Shown here piece after piece: positions 45,458-54,730 of a DNA stretch of 64,000 bases (position 1 is the stretch's first letter; each line of letters starts with the position of its first letter). The notes under the pieces were generated by a model that saw only the letters and a program-made list of their open reading frames with translations, was not told the DNA's origin and did no database searches. Origin of the DNA: Oceanisphaera sp. IT1-181 (lineage in GTDB: Bacteria; Pseudomonadota; Gammaproteobacteria; Enterobacterales; Aeromonadaceae); assembly GCF_033807535.1 (NCBI RefSeq), contig NZ_CP136856.1:2041001-2105000 (forward strand), in the 5' to 3' direction. A program made the position numbers and the translations under genes.

Positions 45458-46006
45458 CTAGCTTTTGCGCTCAATCCACAAGGTGACTTCGCCGACTTTA
45501 AAACCAAACTTAGTCATTTCGGCGCGGTTTAATACCCGCTTGTCATCCAGCTGATACATCCAATCGTTAAAATTAATGCTCCATACCTTGCCATCTACGG
45601 GTACCGCTAGGGTATAGCGCCAATTAAGCGCGAAACCTTGGGTCTGCCCCTTAGCAGGCACCACTACGTCATCGGCTGTACCGGTATAGTGGCCATCTGC
45701 CGTTTTTTCTATGTGCCACACGCGGCGCTGGCGCTCGCCGTCGTCATAGACGAAGTCTTCCTCTAGCGTACCTTTATTACCCTGCCAAGTGCCCACCATG
45801 GCCACCGTAAAACGGCGCAACACCTTACCGGATCTGTCTTGCACCATGCCGTGGGCGGTCAGCTCACCGTTAAAGTATTCATCGAGCGCAAACTGCGGGC
45901 TGGTATTGGCATAATCGTTAATATCACTGCTGCACGACATCAAGCCGAGGCTTAGGGTTAAAGTGGTGAATATAGACAGGACTATGGTTTTAATTCGGCT
46001 GCGCAT
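45458..46006 (-). CDS. DUF3833 lipoprotein
   Basis: 182 residues. Lipobox LMSC near residue 25, then NDYANTSPQFALDEYFNGELTAHGMVQDRSGKVLRRF, the DUF3833 signature (lipocalin-like). No known activity. Last gene of the light-operon-like cluster, 1 bp after the chalcone-isomerase-like gene. Confidence 0.9.
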   Translation of the reverse strand: MRSRIKTIVLSIFTTLTLSLGLMSCSSDINDYANTSPQFALDEYFNGELTAHGMVQDRSGKVLRRFTVAMVGTWQGNKGTLEEDFVYDDGERQRRVWHIEKTADGHYTGTADDVVVPAKGQTQGFALNWRYTLAVPVDGKVWSINFNDWMYQLDDKRVLNRAEMTKFGFKVGEVTLWIERKS

Positions 46007-46007
46007 A

Positions 46008-46505
46008 CTAATTTCCTTTTAATTGGCGGGTCAGCTTAGGATCACGGCTATTATTGGCGAGCCAGATGGCGAGAAACGCAGGACCAAAGGCGGGATCTTT
46101 GATCACGCCCAGCTGCACTTGATTAAAGTAAAAATGGCTAATACCTGTCTCCTCGACCCGTATCGCTAACTCATCGCCTTTTTTAATATTGGGCCAAAGT
46201 GCGCTCAGTTGTGATAGCCAGTTGGGCTGCGCCTTAATACCTAAACGCTGCCATTCGGTGACAGTGGCTTCAATTAAGGCATCTCGGCTGATATTTTTTT
46301 GATAAAGCAAGCGCAGCGCCTGAGGGTAGCGGGTCGCTTGGTAGCGACCATCAATGCTGTACAGTTGCGCCTGATAGAGATCAAAAAACATCCACTTCAT
46401 CTGGCCTTGGCCCACCAACTGCAAGTTTGACTGAGCATTGGCCGAGACCATTTGCGGCAGCAGTAACAGCAATAGTGTAAATAAGACGCTGAATAATTTA
46501 GTCAT
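46008..46505 (-). CDS. Chalcone isomerase-like periplasmic protein
   Basis: 165 residues with signal peptide (VSANAQS). The core QGQMKWMFFDLYQAQLYSIDG and DPAFGPAFLAIWLANNSRDPKLTRQL fits the bacterial chalcone_3 family, which probably binds fatty acids. It overlaps the DUF2878 gene by 8 bp. A role in handling modified lipids fits its neighbours. Confidence 0.88.
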   Translation of the reverse strand: MTKLFSVLFTLLLLLLPQMVSANAQSNLQLVGQGQMKWMFFDLYQAQLYSIDGRYQATRYPQALRLLYQKNISRDALIEATVTEWQRLGIKAQPNWLSQLSALWPNIKKGDELAIRVEETGISHFYFNQVQLGVIKDPAFGPAFLAIWLANNSRDPKLTRQLKGN

Positions 46506-47007
46506 TGAGCCTCCTGCCCTGTCGAGTATTACCGTATATCACTCTCGTTAAACGCACCAAGATCACTAATAATAAAGCCCACAACGGCACCAAGATAACG
46601 ATGCTCGTCCATGGCCCTAACGGCAAGTCAACCGCGCCTAACCGCCAGCCGCTAAGATAAGAGCTAGGGCCCGAGACCGCGCCTAACAGTGCTTGTTGCC
46701 ACACAGGACGTGCCGCCAGCCAGCGCAGACTGTGGCCGAGGGTGAGCACAAAGCCGACCCACAATAACACCAGCCAAATCGGCCAGTGGCTAAAGGCGAA
46801 CACGCCGATCCAAGTCAGCAGGCCATCAAGGCTTAAGCCTAACAGCGCTAAGCTCAACACTTTTAAGTCAGCTACTCGGCTCGGCGTAAACATAAAATGC
46901 GCCAAAATAAGTAAGCCTAACAACCAAGCTAGGCTGTTTTGGCCTATTACTGCCAGCAGCCAGAAGCCGTAAAACCCGACTAGTTGAGTCCATTGCCATT
47001 TAGACAT
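46498..47007 (-). CDS. DUF2878 membrane protein
   Basis: 169 residues, five or six hydrophobic segments; inner-membrane. DUF2878 is recurrent in operons with a CFA-like methyltransferase and DUF3833. The ATG at 47007 has AGGAGAG upstream and lies inside the end of the CFA-like gene (28-bp overlap), so it is translationally coupled. Confidence 0.88.
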   Translation of the reverse strand: MSKWQWTQLVGFYGFWLLAVIGQNSLAWLLGLLILAHFMFTPSRVADLKVLSLALLGLSLDGLLTWIGVFAFSHWPIWLVLLWVGFVLTLGHSLRWLAARPVWQQALLGAVSGPSSYLSGWRLGAVDLPLGPWTSIVILVPLWALLLVILVRLTRVIYGNTRQGRRLND

Positions 47008-48230
47008 CGGCGCTCTCCTGGTTTAGCTGCGGTTAAGTGCGCCAATCCTATGCTTCCTTCACGAAATCCACCTTCGCAATAAGCAAAATAGAAGGCCCAC
47101 AACCGATGAAAATCACGGCTGTAACCTAAGTCTTTGAGTGCCGGCTCCAGTTGCTGAAAACGGCCCGCCCAAATATTTAAGGTCTGGGCATAATGCTGGC
47201 CGTAATCCTGAAGTACGGTCAGCGTCATATCAGTTTGTTCTTTTAAGTGGCGACACATTTCACTGACCGAGGGCAAGCAGCCACCGGGGAAAATATAGCG
47301 TTGAATAAAGTCCACCCCAGAGCGATAGCTGTCGTAGCGCTGATCGGCGATGGTAATAGCCTGAATAAACAGCTTACCTTCTGGTTTGAGCAGTCGATTG
47401 AGCGCCTTAAAATAGACGGGTAAATACTCATGGCCCACGGCTTCAATCATTTCTACCGACACCAATTTGTCGTATTGGCCAGTTAAGTCGCGATAGTCTT
47501 CCAGCAACAGCGTCACTTTATCGGTTAAGCCTGCCTGCGCAACGCGCTCTTGGGCAGTTTTAAGCTGCTCGGCCGATAAGGTGGTGGTGGTGACCCGACA
47601 ACCATAATGCTCGGCGGCAAAACAGGCCAGCCCGCCCCAACCGGTGCCAATTTCCAGTAAATGATCCTCTGGCTTTAGCTCTAATTGTTGGCAAATCAAA
47701 TGTAATTTATGCGCTTGGGCCGCTTCCAAGGTGCTGTTTGGTTCTGGAAACACCGCCGAAGAATATTGCATTAAGGGGTCAAGAAACAGCCGATACATTT
47801 CATTGCCCAAGTCGTAATGAGCGGCGATATTGGCGCGACTGCCACTGAGTGAGTTGCGATTAAACTTGTGCTTGAGCTTGTGCCACGGCGTGGTTAACCA
47901 GGCAAGGCGACGCTCAAATCGGTCTAAGGTGGCCATATTGCGGGCAAATAACTGCACCACCGCCGATAGGTCGGCACTGTACCAATTGCCTTCTACCCAA
48001 GCTTCTGCCGCCCCTATGCTGCCACCCAACATCAGTTGGCGATAAAAACGCGGTTCATGTACCTGAATGTGCGCCTGTAAGGGGGCGTCTCGCTGCCCAA
48101 ACTCAAAAGTCTGTTGACCTTCTTTGATGGTCAAGCCGGCATCGGTTAAGCCACTGAGTAACGAAAAAGCTAAGCGTCGCGCCCAGCGATCCAAATGCCG
48201 TGGTTGCGAACGTATTAACGTCGTTTCCAT
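46980..48230 (-). CDS. Cyclopropane-fatty-acyl-phospholipid synthase-like methyltransferase
   Basis: 416 residues. SAM-dependent methyltransferase acting on unsaturated acyl chains of phospholipids. The SAM motif is LLEIGTGWGGLACFAAEHYGCRVTTTTLS; YDLGNEMYRLFLDPLMQYSSAVF, SVEMIEAVGHEYLPVYF and FIQRYIFPGGCLPS are family signatures. I start at 48230, with AAGGAAG upstream. Its operon partners suggest it is the stress-type CfaB/UfaM-like enzyme rather than the growth-phase Cfa. Confidence 0.9.
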   Translation of the reverse strand: METTLIRSQPRHLDRWARRLAFSLLSGLTDAGLTIKEGQQTFEFGQRDAPLQAHIQVHEPRFYRQLMLGGSIGAAEAWVEGNWYSADLSAVVQLFARNMATLDRFERRLAWLTTPWHKLKHKFNRNSLSGSRANIAAHYDLGNEMYRLFLDPLMQYSSAVFPEPNSTLEAAQAHKLHLICQQLELKPEDHLLEIGTGWGGLACFAAEHYGCRVTTTTLSAEQLKTAQERVAQAGLTDKVTLLLEDYRDLTGQYDKLVSVEMIEAVGHEYLPVYFKALNRLLKPEGKLFIQAITIADQRYDSYRSGVDFIQRYIFPGGCLPSVSEMCRHLKEQTDMTLTVLQDYGQHYAQTLNIWAGRFQQLEPALKDLGYSRDFHRLWAFYFAYCEGGFREGSIGLAHLTAAKPGERRCLNGNGLN

Positions 48231-48241
48231 GGGTACTTCCT

Positions 48242-48991
48242 TCAAGAGGGTGAGTGATAAGGGATGCGCTTTAAAAATAAGCGTAATGCCTGCCAATAAA
48301 TGCCGCGCACTATGGTCAGCGTCATCCAAGGCCATTGCAGTAAGGCAGTTTTAAGTACGGTGCGGTCAAAATCATGGCGACGCAGGCTCAAGGTGGCATC
48401 AAATAACAGCTCGGGGTCGCGATTCTCAATGTGCACTAGCACCTTAGATCGACCAAGCGTTGGCGGCGTAATGCGCCAGTGATATTTCATGTCCATATCC
48501 ATAAAGGGCGACACATGAAACGCCTTATCGGTAGGGTGCTGTTTTTCCAAGTCCACTAAGTAGCAGTGGCGCTGATTCCACGGCGTGTTATGCACCTCCA
48601 TTAGCGCGAAGCGTGCCTGCTCACCTTGATAGCAAAAAAACACATTAATGGGGCTAAAGTAGATACCAAAGCAGCGCACTTGACCGAGCATCACCACGCG
48701 ATTCAATGACGCGGCCTCACCGCCTAAACGTGCAACTTCTTGCAGCACCGCCTCTTTTAACAGTACTTTTGGATCGCCAAAGTAATCCCGACGGCAAAAA
48801 CTTAAGGGCGCAAAGCGCTCAACAGCAAACAGCCGACTGTTAGCGGCCACCCTCTCCAGCTCATCCAAATCCAGCGCCAGCATATAGAGGCCATAACTGA
48901 AGTGATGGGCTTGATGGGCCTCAGTGGCAAAACGACGATGGCGCACTTGGCCTTGATAAATGGCGCTATTTGGATTCATTGGCAGGCTCAT
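48242..48991 (-). CDS. DUF1365 family protein
   Basis: 249 residues. Clear DUF1365: IYQGQVRHRRFATEAHQAHHFSYGLYMLALDLDEL, NVFFCYQ and AFHVSPFMDMDMKYHWRI. Function not proven; the family always accompanies a FAD oxidoreductase and a CFA-like gene. ATG at 48991 overlaps the stop of the FAD gene as ATGA; 48979 is an alternative start. Confidence 0.9.
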   Translation of the reverse strand: MSLPMNPNSAIYQGQVRHRRFATEAHQAHHFSYGLYMLALDLDELERVAANSRLFAVERFAPLSFCRRDYFGDPKVLLKEAVLQEVARLGGEAASLNRVVMLGQVRCFGIYFSPINVFFCYQGEQARFALMEVHNTPWNQRHCYLVDLEKQHPTDKAFHVSPFMDMDMKYHWRITPPTLGRSKVLVHIENRDPELLFDATLSLRRHDFDRTVLKTALLQWPWMTLTIVRGIYWQALRLFLKRIPYHSPS

Positions 48992-50280
48992 AAGCTGATG
49001 CCAAACCGCGCACACACATCAAGCGCGCTGTTCACGCCATCTTCATGAAAGCCGTTGTACCAATAGGCGCCACAAAAATGGGTGTGTTGTTGGCCACAAA
49101 TCTCGGCTCGTCGTGCTTGTGCAGCAATGGCCGCTTGGTTGTACACCGGATGGGCATAGCTAAAGCGGCGCAGTATCTGCTCAGACGCAATGGCATCGCC
49201 GCGATTGAGGGTCACACACAGCGTTTGCTCGGATTGAATGCCCTGCAAAATATTCATGTTGTAGGTCACGGCGGGTAATGCATCTTCACTGCCATCGAGC
49301 CAATAATTCCAACTGGCCCAAGCGCGGGGCTCTTTAGGCAGCAAGCGAGTATCTGTGTGTAAGATAACCTCGTTATCTCGATATTCCAGCCCGCCTAATA
49401 CGGCGCGCTCAAGCTCGGTGGCATCCGTTAACATGTGCAGCGCTTGATCCGAATGACAGGCCAACACCACCTCATCAAAGTCTTCACTGCCCATTGCCGT
49501 GGTAATGGTGACGCCTTGCTCATGGCGCGTGATACCCAGCACAGGCGTATTTAAGCGAATATCTGTGAGCGGTGCGGTTAGGCCTGGGATATAGCTGCGC
49601 GAGCCGCCTTCCACCACGTACCACTGGGGCCTGTCTATCAGGTTCAGCAGGCCATGATGGTTAAAAAAGCGCAGGAAAAAGGCTAACGGAAAATCGCGGC
49701 TGTCTGCCAAGGACGACGACCAAATGGCCGCCACCATCGGTAGAATATAATGACCGGTAAAGAACGCAGAAAACCCGTATTGCTCGAGAAAATCCCCCAA
49801 GGTGTCGGTATTATTAAGTGCATCGTCCTTAAGTACCTTTTTGCACAGTAAGTTAAAGCGCACTATTTCCGCTAATAAGCCGTAAAACTTCAGGCTAAAC
49901 AGATTTGAGCGTTGGGCAAACATAGAGCCTAGGGTATGGCCATTATATTCCAGCCCAGTTTGCTGTTGCTGTACGCTAAAGCTCATTTCGGTCGGCTTGG
50001 CATTCACGCCAATGCGCGCCAATAAGCGCTCAAAGTTGGGATAGGTGCGGTCGTTAAACACGATAAAACCGGTATCCACCGTCAGTGTTTTACCCTTTAA
50101 CTGAATATCAACCGTGGCCGTGTGCCCGCCCAAATAATCGTTGGCTTCAAATACCGCCACCTTATGCTGCTGGCTGAGCAGCCAAGCGCTGGTTAATCCG
50201 GAAATACCGCTGCCGACGATCGCAATCTTTTTAGGGGCGACTTTTCCCAAACTCGTGTCTTTAAGGTCAATGCGACTCAT
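48988..50280 (-). CDS. FAD-dependent amine-oxidase-like oxidoreductase
   Basis: 430 residues. Dinucleotide fold KIAIVGSGISGLTSAWLLSQQHKVAVFEANDYLGGHT near the N-terminus and FCGAYWYNGFHEDGVNSALDVC at the C-terminus, typical of NAD(P)/FAD-binding proteins paired with DUF1365. Probably acts on lipid acyl chains made by the CFA-like enzyme, by analogy with furan fatty acid gene sets; that is inference. ATGA overlaps at both ends. Confidence 0.9.
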   Translation of the reverse strand: MSRIDLKDTSLGKVAPKKIAIVGSGISGLTSAWLLSQQHKVAVFEANDYLGGHTATVDIQLKGKTLTVDTGFIVFNDRTYPNFERLLARIGVNAKPTEMSFSVQQQQTGLEYNGHTLGSMFAQRSNLFSLKFYGLLAEIVRFNLLCKKVLKDDALNNTDTLGDFLEQYGFSAFFTGHYILPMVAAIWSSSLADSRDFPLAFFLRFFNHHGLLNLIDRPQWYVVEGGSRSYIPGLTAPLTDIRLNTPVLGITRHEQGVTITTAMGSEDFDEVVLACHSDQALHMLTDATELERAVLGGLEYRDNEVILHTDTRLLPKEPRAWASWNYWLDGSEDALPAVTYNMNILQGIQSEQTLCVTLNRGDAIASEQILRRFSYAHPVYNQAAIAAQARRAEICGQQHTHFCGAYWYNGFHEDGVNSALDVCARFGISL

Positions 50281-51005
50281 GACACTTTCCTTACCATGCG
50301 CTGACTTAAACGACGCCATAAGCCGTGCGGCAGCCAAGACAACACGCGCAGTACGCTAATTAAACCAAAGGGAAAACTGATCTCAGACTTGCCCTTGGCT
50401 AAACCGCTGCGGATTGTATGGCTGGCCTGTTCAGGACTGACTTGGCCGGGCATGGCGAAGTCATTTTTTTGGGTGAGTGGCGTATCCACAAAGCCTGGGC
50501 GAATAAGGCTCACCGCAATATTATGGGGCATTAAATCTATGGCTAAAGTACGTACGAAATAATCCAACCCTGCCTTAGACGCACCGTAGGCCTCGGCGCG
50601 AGTGAGCGGTAAAAAGCTCACCGATGAGCTCACCACCGCTAAGCGCCCGCCTTGTTTAATGTGCGGTATTAACGCCGCCACGCAGTTGGCGGTGCCAATC
50701 AGATTTACGTTCACTACCCGTGCAAACAGTTCGGCGTCAAACTGGCGCACATCTTCGACGTATTCACAGTTGCCCGCATTGAGTAGCACCAGATCCAAGG
50801 GCGCTAGCCTTGCCACGGCAGTGTTAATCTCGTCCGCCTGCTGCATATCAAAAATACAGGCTTCAAACGCTATGCCGACCAGTACTTGCTGTAGTTTGTT
50901 CAGATCTCTGGCGCAGGCTACTACTTGCCAACCGTCGGCGGCGTAATCTTTGGCCAGCTGCAAGCCCATACCAGAGCTGGCTCCCGTAATAAGGATGCGT
51001 TTCAT
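50277..51005 (-). CDS. Short-chain dehydrogenase/reductase
   Basis: 242 residues. Rossmann motif TGASSGMGLQLA (8-19), NAG segment LLNAGN, catalytic Ser in VSSSVSF, and YGASK (Tyr-x3-Lys). Substrate unknown. Linked by ATGA overlaps to the NTF2-like gene before it and the FAD gene after it. Confidence 0.92.
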   Translation of the reverse strand: MKRILITGASSGMGLQLAKDYAADGWQVVACARDLNKLQQVLVGIAFEACIFDMQQADEINTAVARLAPLDLVLLNAGNCEYVEDVRQFDAELFARVVNVNLIGTANCVAALIPHIKQGGRLAVVSSSVSFLPLTRAEAYGASKAGLDYFVRTLAIDLMPHNIAVSLIRPGFVDTPLTQKNDFAMPGQVSPEQASHTIRSGLAKGKSEISFPFGLISVLRVLSWLPHGLWRRLSQRMVRKVS

Positions 51006-51424
51006 TGGCTTAGTCTCCGCTTTAGCGTTTTAACCAAGGTGCCCATGACTGGAATATGCTCATAGAGCATGGCGCCGAGGTCGAAGTAGTCCCGATGAAA
51101 GTCGATTTGCTCACTAAAGTGCAATTGACTCAGGCCAGGTACGCAGATTTCGCTTCCGCCATTAAGCTTGGGATGGGCAAAACGCATCTGCCAACGTACA
51201 AAGGCTTCACCGTCTTGCTCCATCACTTGCGCTATTTCAAACTGGCAAGACTTCACATTACTGAACAAGCCCTCGAAATAGCGCACTAACTCTTCGATGC
51301 CCGCCAATTCATGACTGGGATCTTGAAAGTGAATATCGCGTGCATAGATGTCGCGCAGCACACTCAAATTGTCCGCGGACAAACGCTGATATTCACGACA
51401 AAACACCGCCAGTGCTGGGCTCAT
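51002..51424 (-). CDS. NTF2-like (SnoaL-type) protein
   Basis: 140 residues. The pattern YARDIHFQDPSHELAGIEELVRYFEGLFSNVKSCQFEI and FHRDYFDLGAMLYEHIPVMG fits the nuclear-transport-factor-2-like fold that accompanies this SDR/FAD/CFA set. It may be an isomerase or a small-ligand binder. ATGA overlaps at both ends; start 51424 replaces a longer frame that runs into the photolyase gene. Confidence 0.85.
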   Translation of the reverse strand: MSPALAVFCREYQRLSADNLSVLRDIYARDIHFQDPSHELAGIEELVRYFEGLFSNVKSCQFEIAQVMEQDGEAFVRWQMRFAHPKLNGGSEICVPGLSQLHFSEQIDFHRDYFDLGAMLYEHIPVMGTLVKTLKRRLSQ

Positions 51425-52911
51425 ACTGGCTCCTGATCGAGCTGTGCAAGCCATAGCTCGCTCTGTTTATCCGTGACCGTATCGGCTTTATTTTTTATGT
51501 CGTCAGACTGGTCTTTAAGCGCATTAAACATGGCGATGGCATGCAGCCGCGCACGCTTGTGATCTACGATGGGCTTGGGGTAGCCGTGACCCGGCTGATT
51601 GTTATCCAGCCAATCATGAGGAGTATGAATGCGCTTGGCGGGCACCTCAGCGAGCTCTGGCAACCATTGGCGGATAAAGTCGCCTTCGGCATCGAAGCGC
51701 TCACCTTGAGTGGTGGGATTAAACACTCGAAAATAGGGCGCGGCATCGGCTCCTGTGCCGGCCGCCCATTGCCAGCCACCATTGTTGGCTGCCAGCTCGC
51801 CATCAATCAGGCGCGACATAAAATAGTCTTCCCCTTGGCGCCAGCTCAGGTGCAAGTCTTTGGTTAAAAAGCTGGCCACTATCATGCGCAGCCGATTATG
51901 CATCCAGCCGGTGGTATTGAGGCAACGCATGGCCGCATCCACAATCGGAAACCCCGTGTGCCCGCTACACCAAGCCGAAAAACCAACTTTATCTTGGCTC
52001 CATTGCAAACTTTCTGTGTCTGGCTTAAAGGCGCGATTCATGGAGAGACGCGGAAAGGCCACTAATAAGTGGCGATAAAACTCCCGCCAAATCAGCTCGT
52101 TCAACCACACGAAGCCTTGCTCACCACGACTCATAGGCAAGTGCCCCAACTGTTGTTCAATGGCCGCTAAACATTGCGACGGCGAAATCACCCCCAGCGC
52201 TAAATACGGCGACAAGCTGCTGGTGCCATTAATCGCCGGATAATCCCGCTGCTCGCCATAGTCATATAAACCCGACTCACAAAATAATCGTAGGCGGTCG
52301 AGGGCCGCAAGCTCACCCACCGGCCAAGCCGCACTGCTCACCCGTTCGCCGGTTAGCTCGATGGCGGTTACCGATACAGGTGCGCTCTGGGCCTTAGGCA
52401 CCGGATGCAAGCGATAGCCGCTGGCGCGCAACTGACTAAGCCAAGTTTTAGCAAAAGGCGTAAACACCTTGTACATATCGCCACTTTGGGTGGTGAGACT
52501 GCCGTGTTTAAACACGCAGTCGCCGTTAAATACCCGGATCTCCAGCAAGTCTTTCAGACGCTGCTGCACCGCTTTATCGCGGCGGCGCTCATCAAGGCCG
52601 ATTTCTCGGTTGGCGTATAAGGCATCATGGGGGTGCTCGACTAGCCAACTGACCAACAACTCGGGTACATCACTAAAAGTATCGGCGTAGAGTACCGTTA
52701 AGGGGATGCCTAATGCTGCCAGCTCTGTGCTTAATGCCTGCAGGTGGCGGCTCAAAAAGTCTCTTTGTATGGGGCTACGGCCGTGCTGCTGCCATTGGGT
52801 CGAACAGTCAATGTAAATGGCGTTGATCTGTGCACCCTCGGCGGCGGCTTCATAAAGGGCGGGATTATCCGCAACTCGTAAGTCAGCTCTAAACCAGACT
52901 AAATGACGCAT
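51421..52911 (-). CDS. phrB: Deoxyribodipyrimidine photolyase
   Basis: 496 residues. Uses blue light to split cyclobutane pyrimidine dimers. The N-terminal antenna domain (HLVWFRADLRVADNPAL) and C-terminal FAD domain are complete: FVWLNELIWREFYRHLL, GHTGFPIVDAAMRCLNTTGWMHNRLRMIVASFLTKDL, and the tail of Trp residues. I start at 52911; an ATG 3 bp upstream is equally possible, with AGAGGGAG as ribosome-binding site. Overlaps the MerR gene by 23 bp. Confidence 0.95.
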   Translation of the reverse strand: MRHLVWFRADLRVADNPALYEAAAEGAQINAIYIDCSTQWQQHGRSPIQRDFLSRHLQALSTELAALGIPLTVLYADTFSDVPELLVSWLVEHPHDALYANREIGLDERRRDKAVQQRLKDLLEIRVFNGDCVFKHGSLTTQSGDMYKVFTPFAKTWLSQLRASGYRLHPVPKAQSAPVSVTAIELTGERVSSAAWPVGELAALDRLRLFCESGLYDYGEQRDYPAINGTSSLSPYLALGVISPSQCLAAIEQQLGHLPMSRGEQGFVWLNELIWREFYRHLLVAFPRLSMNRAFKPDTESLQWSQDKVGFSAWCSGHTGFPIVDAAMRCLNTTGWMHNRLRMIVASFLTKDLHLSWRQGEDYFMSRLIDGELAANNGGWQWAAGTGADAAPYFRVFNPTTQGERFDAEGDFIRQWLPELAEVPAKRIHTPHDWLDNNQPGHGYPKPIVDHKRARLHAIAMFNALKDQSDDIKNKADTVTDKQSELWLAQLDQEPV

Positions 52912-53764
52912 CATGCTCCCTCTTAAGGTCACTGACGCACACCGAGAAGGGTCGGTTTAGCCAGCCTTGCTGCTGATAAAGTGTGCCCAGCTCACCAACA
53001 TAAAAACAGTGTTCGGGCAACAGAGTGTGCGCATCCAAAAACCAGCTATGGCTTAAGCCGGCACCTAACACAATCACTAAGGCATCAAACTTCAGGCGCC
53101 CCACCGCCAGCGGCAAAGTGTGCGGATCCAGCACGCCTAAATCTAGGCTGCGACACTCAAGCCCCTGTAACTCAAACTGGGCTAATAAGGCGTGTTGCTC
53201 ACGCACTTGACCCACGCGGGCCACCGCCATCACGGGCCCGCTTTTAATGGTTAACATCTGATGCAGCAAGCGCATTAACAAAGCCCGCGCGCTTTGTTCG
53301 ATCAGTTGCGCATCAGGCCTGTGCAATTGCGCCAATGCCATTAGCCAAGGCTCAATCACTTTGCGCAGCACCAGTTCAGCGGGATACAAACTTGCCAGCT
53401 CTAATAGCTCGGCTTCTAAGCGGCCTAAGTTAAGCGCCAATGATGAGTCCAGCAGCTGCGCTTGAGCTTGCTGCCAGTTAGAGCCGCTCGCCTCAGGGCT
53501 TGGCGTATTGAGTAAGCCTTTCACTTGCCCAATACTCACCCCCTGCTCCAGCCAATGCAGAATATGGCGAATGGTGCTAACGTCATCTTCGCTGTACAGG
53601 CGGTGGCCTTTTTCGGTACGCGCCGGTTTAAGCAAGCCGTAACGACGCTGCCAAGCACGCAAGGTCACCGGGTTAATGCCGGTGAGGCGCGCCACATCCC
53701 GAATTGGGTATGTTGGAATAGAGTTAGGCGCAACGTTCATAATAGAGTGAGGTTCAGATGCCAT
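52889..53764 (-). CDS. MerR-family regulator (LitR-like)
   Basis: 291 residues. MerR HTH YPIRDVARLTGINPVTLRAWQRRYGLLKPARTEKGHRLYSEDDV (19-62). The remainder has the shape of the four-helix plus cobalamin-binding half of LitR/CarH photoreceptors, but the Trp-x9-Glu-His signature is not evident (W140, E156-Q157) and only EQH (189-191) recalls the cobalamin His. It may not bind B12. Position before photolyase is that of LitR, a light-responsive repressor. The start (53764, overlapping the DUF1722 gene by 11 bp, or 53740) is uncertain. Confidence 0.8.
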   Translation of the reverse strand: MASEPHSIMNVAPNSIPTYPIRDVARLTGINPVTLRAWQRRYGLLKPARTEKGHRLYSEDDVSTIRHILHWLEQGVSIGQVKGLLNTPSPEASGSNWQQAQAQLLDSSLALNLGRLEAELLELASLYPAELVLRKVIEPWLMALAQLHRPDAQLIEQSARALLMRLLHQMLTIKSGPVMAVARVGQVREQHALLAQFELQGLECRSLDLGVLDPHTLPLAVGRLKFDALVIVLGAGLSHSWFLDAHTLLPEHCFYVGELGTLYQQQGWLNRPFSVCVSDLKREHDASFSLV

Positions 53765-54722
53765 AGCGCAGTCGCAATGCCTCCGGATGGGGATTTAAAT
53801 ACACCTGCTGTTGCAGATAATCATTAGGAAATTCGTTGAGGTAATGACGAAATAAAGTGATAGGGGCAAATAAGGGCAAAATACCTTGGTGGTATTGGTT
53901 AATGGTGTCCGCTAACTCTTGGCGCTGGCCACTGTTCAGTAGGCGCTTAAAGTAGCCTTGCAAATGCTGCAGCACGTTAGTGTGATTATTACGGGTCACC
54001 GGTAGACTCAAGGCGTGCATCAGCTCAGCAATATAGGTGTCTGCGATGGCCTCTAGGTTGCACGATAAATCCGATAACAACTTGCCCAGTTGCAGGTAGC
54101 TGTCTCTATGGTGTGCCATCAATAGATATTTATAACGGCTATGAAATGCAATAAGGCCGGCGGCAGTCATGCCTTTATGGCACAAACACTGCCAGTCGTG
54201 CAGCGCAAACACGCGCGTCACGAAATTTTCACGCAGCAAGGGATCGTTTAAGCGGCCATCTTCCTCCAGCGGCAATAAAGGTTGTGCCTTCATTAATTCG
54301 GCTGCATAAATACCGATGCCATCTTTGGCATTACCTTGACCGCTTTCATGATAAACCCGCACCCGCTCCATGCCACAGCTGGGGGATTTGGCGCACAACA
54401 CATAACCGCTTAAGCCGCCAAACTGGGCCGCCATGGTGCGACCGTAATCGCGTAACGCCTCGGTCACATCTTCGCCTTTGGCGGTTTGTGCAATAATATT
54501 GCTGGCGCCCTTTTGTGAGCTTGCGCTGATCAGCCGAATGCTGGGTCTGGGTGTGCCGAGGCCAATGGCCATCTCAGGACAAAAAGGCACAAACTCCACA
54601 TGATTGATTAACTGCTCGGTACAAAAGTCCGAACGCTTATGGCCACCATCGAAGCGCACCTTTTGACCGATTAAGCAGCCACTGATACCAACGCGAATAA
54701 TTTTAGGATCAAACTTGTACAT
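53754..54722 (-). CDS. DUF523-DUF1722 fusion protein (YbgA-like)
   Basis: 322 residues. DUF523 (1-155) with GISGCLIGQKVRFDGGHK and KSPSCGMERVRVY, then DUF1722 (about 190-305) with LIAFHSRYKYLLMAHHRDSYLQLG. E. coli ybgA (DUF1722 only) is next to phrB too. Function unknown. First gene of the operon; the promoter with paired operators lies directly upstream. Confidence 0.92.
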   Translation of the reverse strand: MYKFDPKIIRVGISGCLIGQKVRFDGGHKRSDFCTEQLINHVEFVPFCPEMAIGLGTPRPSIRLISASSQKGASNIIAQTAKGEDVTEALRDYGRTMAAQFGGLSGYVLCAKSPSCGMERVRVYHESGQGNAKDGIGIYAAELMKAQPLLPLEEDGRLNDPLLRENFVTRVFALHDWQCLCHKGMTAAGLIAFHSRYKYLLMAHHRDSYLQLGKLLSDLSCNLEAIADTYIAELMHALSLPVTRNNHTNVLQHLQGYFKRLLNSGQRQELADTINQYHQGILPLFAPITLFRHYLNEFPNDYLQQQVYLNPHPEALRLRYGI

Positions 54723-54730
54723 ATATCACC

